A stretch of 64,000 nt of DNA from Mactromeris polynyma. Taxonomy: Eukaryota; Mollusca; Bivalvia; Venerida; Mactridae. The DNA is taken from positions 18,742,256-18,806,255 of the forward strand of contig JASFXZ010000001.1 of the NCBI GenBank assembly GCA_032209605.1, read 5' to 3'. Of the stretch, positions 59,401 through 64,000 are shown piece after piece (the first letter of the stretch is position 1; each line of letters opens with the position of its first letter). A program made the position numbers and the translations under genes. The notes beneath the pieces were generated by a model that was not told the DNA's origin, made no database searches, and worked only from the letters and a program-made list of their open reading frames with translations.

Positions 59401-61447
59401 ATTAAACGTATATTAATATGTTCTTTGGTTAAAATGACCTCAAACGTATGATTTACGTTATGGCTAACCATCATACGTCAATGACCTATCTTAGTTTAAG
59501 ACAAACGACTTTGGTATGATTTAATTCTAAGTATGCTTCAGTTTGGTATTCACTTTACAAGCCCACCCATACAATATATTACATTCCAGCATTATGTCTG
59601 AAGATTAATGAAGGCATGTTTACAATATAAATGGATTTTTAACAAATTTACCGGCTTTCAGCGACGTGAAAGACGGCAGCAGTGAATTGTACGCCCAGAT
59701 GTCAGACAAAGTTAGGTTACTATGTTAAGTTGAAACGGTGCACTAGGCAAGAAAGTCAGCTACTTACGTCTAGATTTTTTGCGAGTTTCGCTAGGTTAGT
59801 AAGTCACCTAAATAGTCTCACCGAACGTTCAAGAGGTACAAAACACATATAAATCATCGGCGAAGTATTTTACATCGTTTTTTAGGAGAAGTAACCGTGT
59901 CAAGGATTGCAACCTGGGTATAAGCAGTTTATTCTGGTTCTGTTCGAGGAATCGGATAATTAATTGACACGAAACCGCTAATGCTCTCGTGATAGTTTGA
60001 GCGTATACTCCGTCATCGACATGACATGCCTAGAACTATGTTAATACACGACAGTAATCCAGAACTTGGAACCATCATTGCACCAATATCTTTGTACGAG
60101 TATGTATTGACCTATACAGAAATATCAAAGCTTCGTACAAATACAAGAAGCATAGCAGTATTATCGAAAACATACTTTACTACCAAAATTTCTAAATTAA
60201 ATTCACAGAATTTTTTTTTTAATTTAATTAAAACTTTTTTTACATCGATTGTGAAACAAGTTCTTACATCTTATACTATTCACTCTCGCTACCAACCAGT
60301 ACTCGCGCCAAATTTGGGGATTGTGAAGTTCGTGATCAAACCCCGCTGCGGGGCTCGAACTCGCGACCTTCGGATCAGGAGTCAGGCACTCTACCCCTCG
60401 ACCACTGTGCCTCCTATTATTATATTTTACATATAAAAACATGTGGTCTTTATTCGGAGGTGATCATAAAACAAAAATGACAAATTCAAATGACAAATTC
60501 AATTAAAGGTTACGACAAAATCTCAACTATAAACAAAAAAATAAGAACATAATCTACATACCAGTGCCAGCAAATACGAGCCTCATCGAGTTGATTTTCT
60601 GCTTCAATTTGCTCAGTTTCGGCAACGGCTGTATGCTTTTTGTGGACGACGTACTTCTCGATGACATGGAACTGGAAGTTGAACCAGCAGAACCTTTCCT
60701 GGCTTCTATACAACGTGACTGTCTTCGAGCGATGGATATAATCCTTCCACAGCAGAAAATGTCAACCATCAAGGGAGCACAAAATCCCACAATGATCAGA
60801 GTGATTGTATAAGACAGCGAATATTTCATGTTGAGTCCACAAATTGGAATGGCATCCGCCTGAAACTTGTATTCACCCCAACCAATAATAGGAGAACTTG
60901 CGAACATGACGCAGAATAGCCAGAGAGTCAACACAACGGCCAGCTTCTTATTTGTTGTGGCGGTTATTGGGTACCGCATTGGATTTGAAATGATGAAGAA
61001 TCTATCCAAAGATAATGCTGACAGCGAGTAGAACGAAGCTAAAATCATAAGGATCCAGAAGAATGAAGCAGCCTGACAGAATACAGGGGAAATCATTGCA
61101 AGCTCTGGGCTGAGTCGGCTAACTATCCACATCGGAATCACGATAATACTTCCTAGTAAATGCGCTGAACATAAACTGATGAAGAATACTTTAGTGTTAT
61201 TAACTAACGATTTAGTTCTACTGGCAATATACATTAAGAATATATTAGCCGTGGATGATAATACAGCTAAAGTAGCGAGAGACACCAGCTTGAAAAATAA
61301 GCCTGGAAACCAGTTAATAACTAAAAGCTTCTTCATTCCTTCGCATTCAGAACAGTGTGGCAATGTGTTGACAGTAGCGTTGTTCATCTTCAAATACGAT
61401 GTGACGAAATAAACGTGAGGTTTTACGTTAGCCGGCGTGTTTAACAT
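56449..61447 (-). CDS. Class A (rhodopsin-like) orphan GPCR, possibly GPR161-like
   Basis: Two exons, 61447-60562 and 57122-56449, join across a consensus donor (G|GTATGT) and acceptor (TTTTCAG|GT) to 519 residues. The junction falls in TM6 (FAGTG/SFLACWLPYL). Seven membrane segments fit residues of about 48-74, 86-110, 124-146, 170-190, 209-235, 288-312 and 328-350. There is a glycosylation sequon at N23 and a likely disulfide C124-C203. The third loop is Ser/Thr-rich (residues 253-269) and the tail is long and polar. CWLPY (301-305) is canonical. H96 replaces the usual D2.50, DRF replaces DRY (148-150), and the NPxxY site reads NPVVI (344-348). Position 3.32 is W131, not Asp, so an amine receptor is unlikely, and no TM7 lysine suggests an opsin. 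The GPR161 likeness is weak. An in-frame stop 12 bases upstream supports M1; M21 is an alternative start. Confidence 0.85.
58263..58522. mobile_element. MITE of the 'acagaagcatcttaag' family, copy 2
   Basis: The left end 'gggcccgttttacagaagca' and the right end read on - 'ggggcaatattacagaaaca' are inverted relatives followed by 'tcttaagt'. The interior matches 43549-43762 in the opposite orientation. A clean target duplication is not evident. It is within the GPCR intron. Confidence 0.7.
58660..58795 (+). repeat. 28-bp minisatellite, about five copies
   Basis: The unit is 'agcggtcgataatggcgctt' then 'ttatttaa', with one 3-base shortened copy. It is in the GPCR intron. Confidence 0.9.
60341..60414 (-). 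repeat. tRNA-related segment (SINE head or tRNA pseudogene)
   Basis: Read on -, it has an A-box-like 'tggtcgaggggtagag', then 'cctgactcctgatccgaagg', then a B-box-like 'gagttcgagcccc'. The 3' end does not pair with the 5' 'ggaggca', so no intact acceptor stem exists. A tRNA-derived SINE or pseudogene fits best. On + it creates the spurious peptide CGARTRDLRIRSQALYPS. It is in the GPCR intron. Confidence 0.6.
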
Positions 61448-62372
61448 AAATAGCGCTCATCCATCAAATGTCGTTGTAGTTGTTTTGCCCGCCTTAACGT
61501 ATGTACAGCTAATTATAGATAGTCGTGAATCAGAAGTAGAACACCACACTGTCGATATAATAGTATTTATGTTTCTTCGAACTTTTACTATTTTGTATAC
61601 TGTACTTAGAGTATGTATGTCAATAGATTCTAGTACACTGGTGAAAGATTCAACCAGATCGAAGAGAATGAAGCACATACACTTCTACAATTTTAACCAA
61701 ACAATGTCGAGATCTATAATGCGATATCGTAGTTTCATTTGCGCTTCAGGTTAAGGATTGTAAATCAAATGTCCCAAACTGACGTATTATTTCACACATA
61801 TTTGGTACAATCAGTCTTCTTTTGTACGTATTGCAGCATTAGGTGGCAACGTTATCGTCTTCACGTTAAATTAAATAGCCCCAAGGCGTTCACCTTGATT
61901 TATCCTTAATGATTACGGTATCTGTTTAATTTTCACAACTCTTTAACTGCATACTTCGTCGACTTCACAATTTAAAGTCGCCAGATTATTCCGGTACCTT
62001 GGTGATTAGCTAAATGAAACTATGATTTCTTTACTCCTATATTTATAAGCTGTAGTTAATGATGATACCATATGCGGCAATTAACAAAGAGCGACTTCAA
62101 ACCCGGAGTTAACAATCCTGATTGGTTGAAATAATAGAAAACATAGTTACGGTCTAGTAGCCCGTAGTAAAAGTTAACATTATAAACATACGAACTGTCT
62201 TGAACAACCTAAATAAGAGACCGACTGGAGCTTGGTGTCAACTTTTTGTTGTTGCACGAACACGTTTGAAAGCAAAACAATCTTTGGTATTCCGACGATT
62301 TATGTAAAACTTCTTTGTGGCTGGCGAGGTTGGTTGCGATTATGTGTTGTTTCATGTCGTCACATAGAAGAA
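61448..62372 (-). promoter_or_regulatory. GPCR 5' flank
   Basis: About 0.9 kb upstream of the GPCR start codon, before the 28-bp array. It should hold the 5' UTR and promoter. No TATA box or known element can be placed with confidence, and a further upstream noncoding exon is possible. Other frames here are noise. Confidence 0.3.
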
Positions 62373-63938
62373 TTTGATATCATATATGACCATTGGACAT
62401 TGTTATATCATGTATGACCATTGAACATTGTTATATCATGTATGACCATTGCGCATTGTTATACCATGTATGACCAATGCACATTGTTATACCATGTATG
62501 ACCAATGCACATTGTTATACCATGTATGACCATTGAACATTGTTATATCATATACATGTATGTCCATTGTACATTGTTATATCATGTATGACCATTGAAC
62601 ATTGTTATATCATATATGACCATTGTACATTGTTATATCATATACATGTATGTCCATTGTACATTGTTATATCATATATGACCATTGTACATTGTTATAT
62701 CATATATGACCATTGAACAGTGTTATATCCTATATGTCCATTGTACATTGTTATATCATGTATGACCATTGAACAGTGCTATATCATATATGTCCATTGT
62801 ACATTGTTATACCATGTATGACCATTGAACATTGTTATATCATATATGACCATTGTACATTGTTATACCATGTATGACCATTGAACAGTGCTATATCATA
62901 TATGTCCATTGTACATTGTTATATCATGTATGACCATTGAACAGTGTTATATAATATATGACCATTGTACATTGTTATATCATATATGTCCATTGTACAT
63001 TGTTATACCATGTATGACCATTGTACATTGTTATATCATGTATGACCATTGAACAGTGTTATATCATATATGACCATTGTACATTGTTATATCATGTATG
63101 ACCATTGAACAGTGTTATATCATGTATGACCATTGTACATTGTTATATCATGTATGACCATTGAACAGTGGTATATCATGTATGACCATTGAACATTGTT
63201 ATATCATGTATGACCATTGCACATTGTTATATCATGTATGACCATTGAACAGTGGTATATCATGTATGACCATTGAACAGTGCTATATCATATATGACCA
63301 TTGTACATTGTTATATCATGTATGACCATTGAACATTGTTATATCATGTATGACCATTGCACATTGTTATATCATGTATGACCATTGAACAGTGGTATAT
63401 CATGTATGACCATTGAACATTGTTATATCATGTATGACCATTGCACATTGTTATATCATGTATGACCATTGAACAGTGGTATATCATGTATGACCATTGA
63501 ACAGTGCTATATCATATATGACCATTGTACATTGTTATATCATGTATGACCATTGAACATTGTTATATCATGTATGACCATTGCACATTGTTATATCATG
63601 TATGACCATTGAACAGTGGTATATCATGTATGACCATTGAACAGTGCTATATCATATATGACCATTGTACATTGTTATATCATGTATGACCATTGCACAT
63701 TGTTATATCATGTATGATCATTGAACAGTGTTATATCATGTATGACCATTGAACAGTGGTATATCATGTATGACCATTGAACAGTGCTATATCATGTATG
63801 ACCATTGTACATTGTTATATCATGTATGACCATTGCACATTGTTATATCATGTATGATCATTGAACAGTGTTATATCATGTATGACCATTGAACAGTGAT
63901 ATATCATATATGACCATTGTACATTGTTATATCATGTT
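62373..63938 (+). repeat. 28-bp minisatellite, about 55 copies
   Basis: The unit is 'ttatatcatgtatgaccatt' then 'gaacattg'. Variants are 'catatatgacc', 'catatatgtcc', 'gtacattg', 'gcacattg' and 'gaacagtg'. Longer blocks of several units recur (for example the series near 63200, 63330 and 63560), showing higher-order duplication. It lies upstream of the GPCR and nearly reaches the window end; the last 60 bases are anonymous. Confidence 0.97.
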
Positions 63939-64000
63939 TGAGTATATATGGCATTCAGATTTGTGACTATAATCCTTAAAATGTACAGATGACAGTCAGT

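Larger units (their letters stand above)
57123..60561 (-). other. GPCR intron
   Basis: One 3.4-kb intron. It holds a dispersed repeat at about 57525-57860 ('gaaacgagcagcaaggctgc', 'gcgtatgccggcgcctgatc'), a MITE at 58263-58522, a 28-bp repeat at 58660-58795 and a tRNA-like segment at 60341-60414. The open frames inside are noise. Confidence 0.7.

Noticed and set aside
60341..60414. Functional tRNA gene
   Set aside because: A and B boxes are present, but the 5' and 3' acceptor arms do not pair, so an intact cloverleaf is not formed.
60026..60436. 136-codon frame with CGARTRDLRIRSQALYPS
   Set aside because: This peptide is the antisense reading of the tRNA-like segment at 60341-60414 inside the GPCR intron.

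Overview
This is a eukaryotic (metazoan) window: AT-rich, with multi-exon genes bounded by GT-AG introns and very little coding DNA. The protein affinities, together with dispersed repeats of a kind common in bivalve molluscs (blocks reading like 'gtttccgatcaata', 'ggtcactaggtcaa', 'tcaggtgagcgatata'), suggest a bivalve. That assignment is inference.

Three genes can be supported. (1) The 3' end of ELP3, catalytic subunit of Elongator, lies on + at 350-2935: four exons carrying the C-terminal acetyltransferase domain. (2) A complete PARPBP/PARI-like gene lies on + at 5997-29651. Its 11 coding exons join in frame to 672 residues and end in a PCNA-binding PIP box; it is a homologous-recombination modulator. 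(3) A class A GPCR lies on - at 56449-61447: two coding exons, 519 residues, an orphan with atypical activation motifs. ELP3 and PARPBP lie head to tail about 3 kb apart. The GPCR faces them across about 27 kb with no recognisable gene.

Most of the rest is repeats. More than a dozen unrelated minisatellite arrays (units of 15 to 44 bp) together occupy roughly 14-15 kb, over a fifth of the window. The largest is a 4.4-kb array of a 25-bp unit (32.9-37.3 kb). Several arrays contain no stop codon in any frame of one strand, so they give long artefactual reading frames. The PARPBP introns also hold several terminal-inverted-repeat elements: TA-flanked Tc1/mariner-like MITEs, a 3.16-kb element flanked by CTG, and a fold-back hairpin. 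Related CTG-flanked MITEs lie in the intergenic region.

The most interesting structural signal is a 44-bp end block containing a 20-nt hairpin. It occurs at 44725-44768 and, inverted, at 53145-53188, and in degenerate form near 43347. In each copy a different tandem-repeat core follows the same junction, suggesting mobile elements that carry or seed minisatellites. No prokaryotic features, CRISPR array or viral gene was seen. The ELP3 and PARPBP assignments rest on recalled family sequences; no search was possible.
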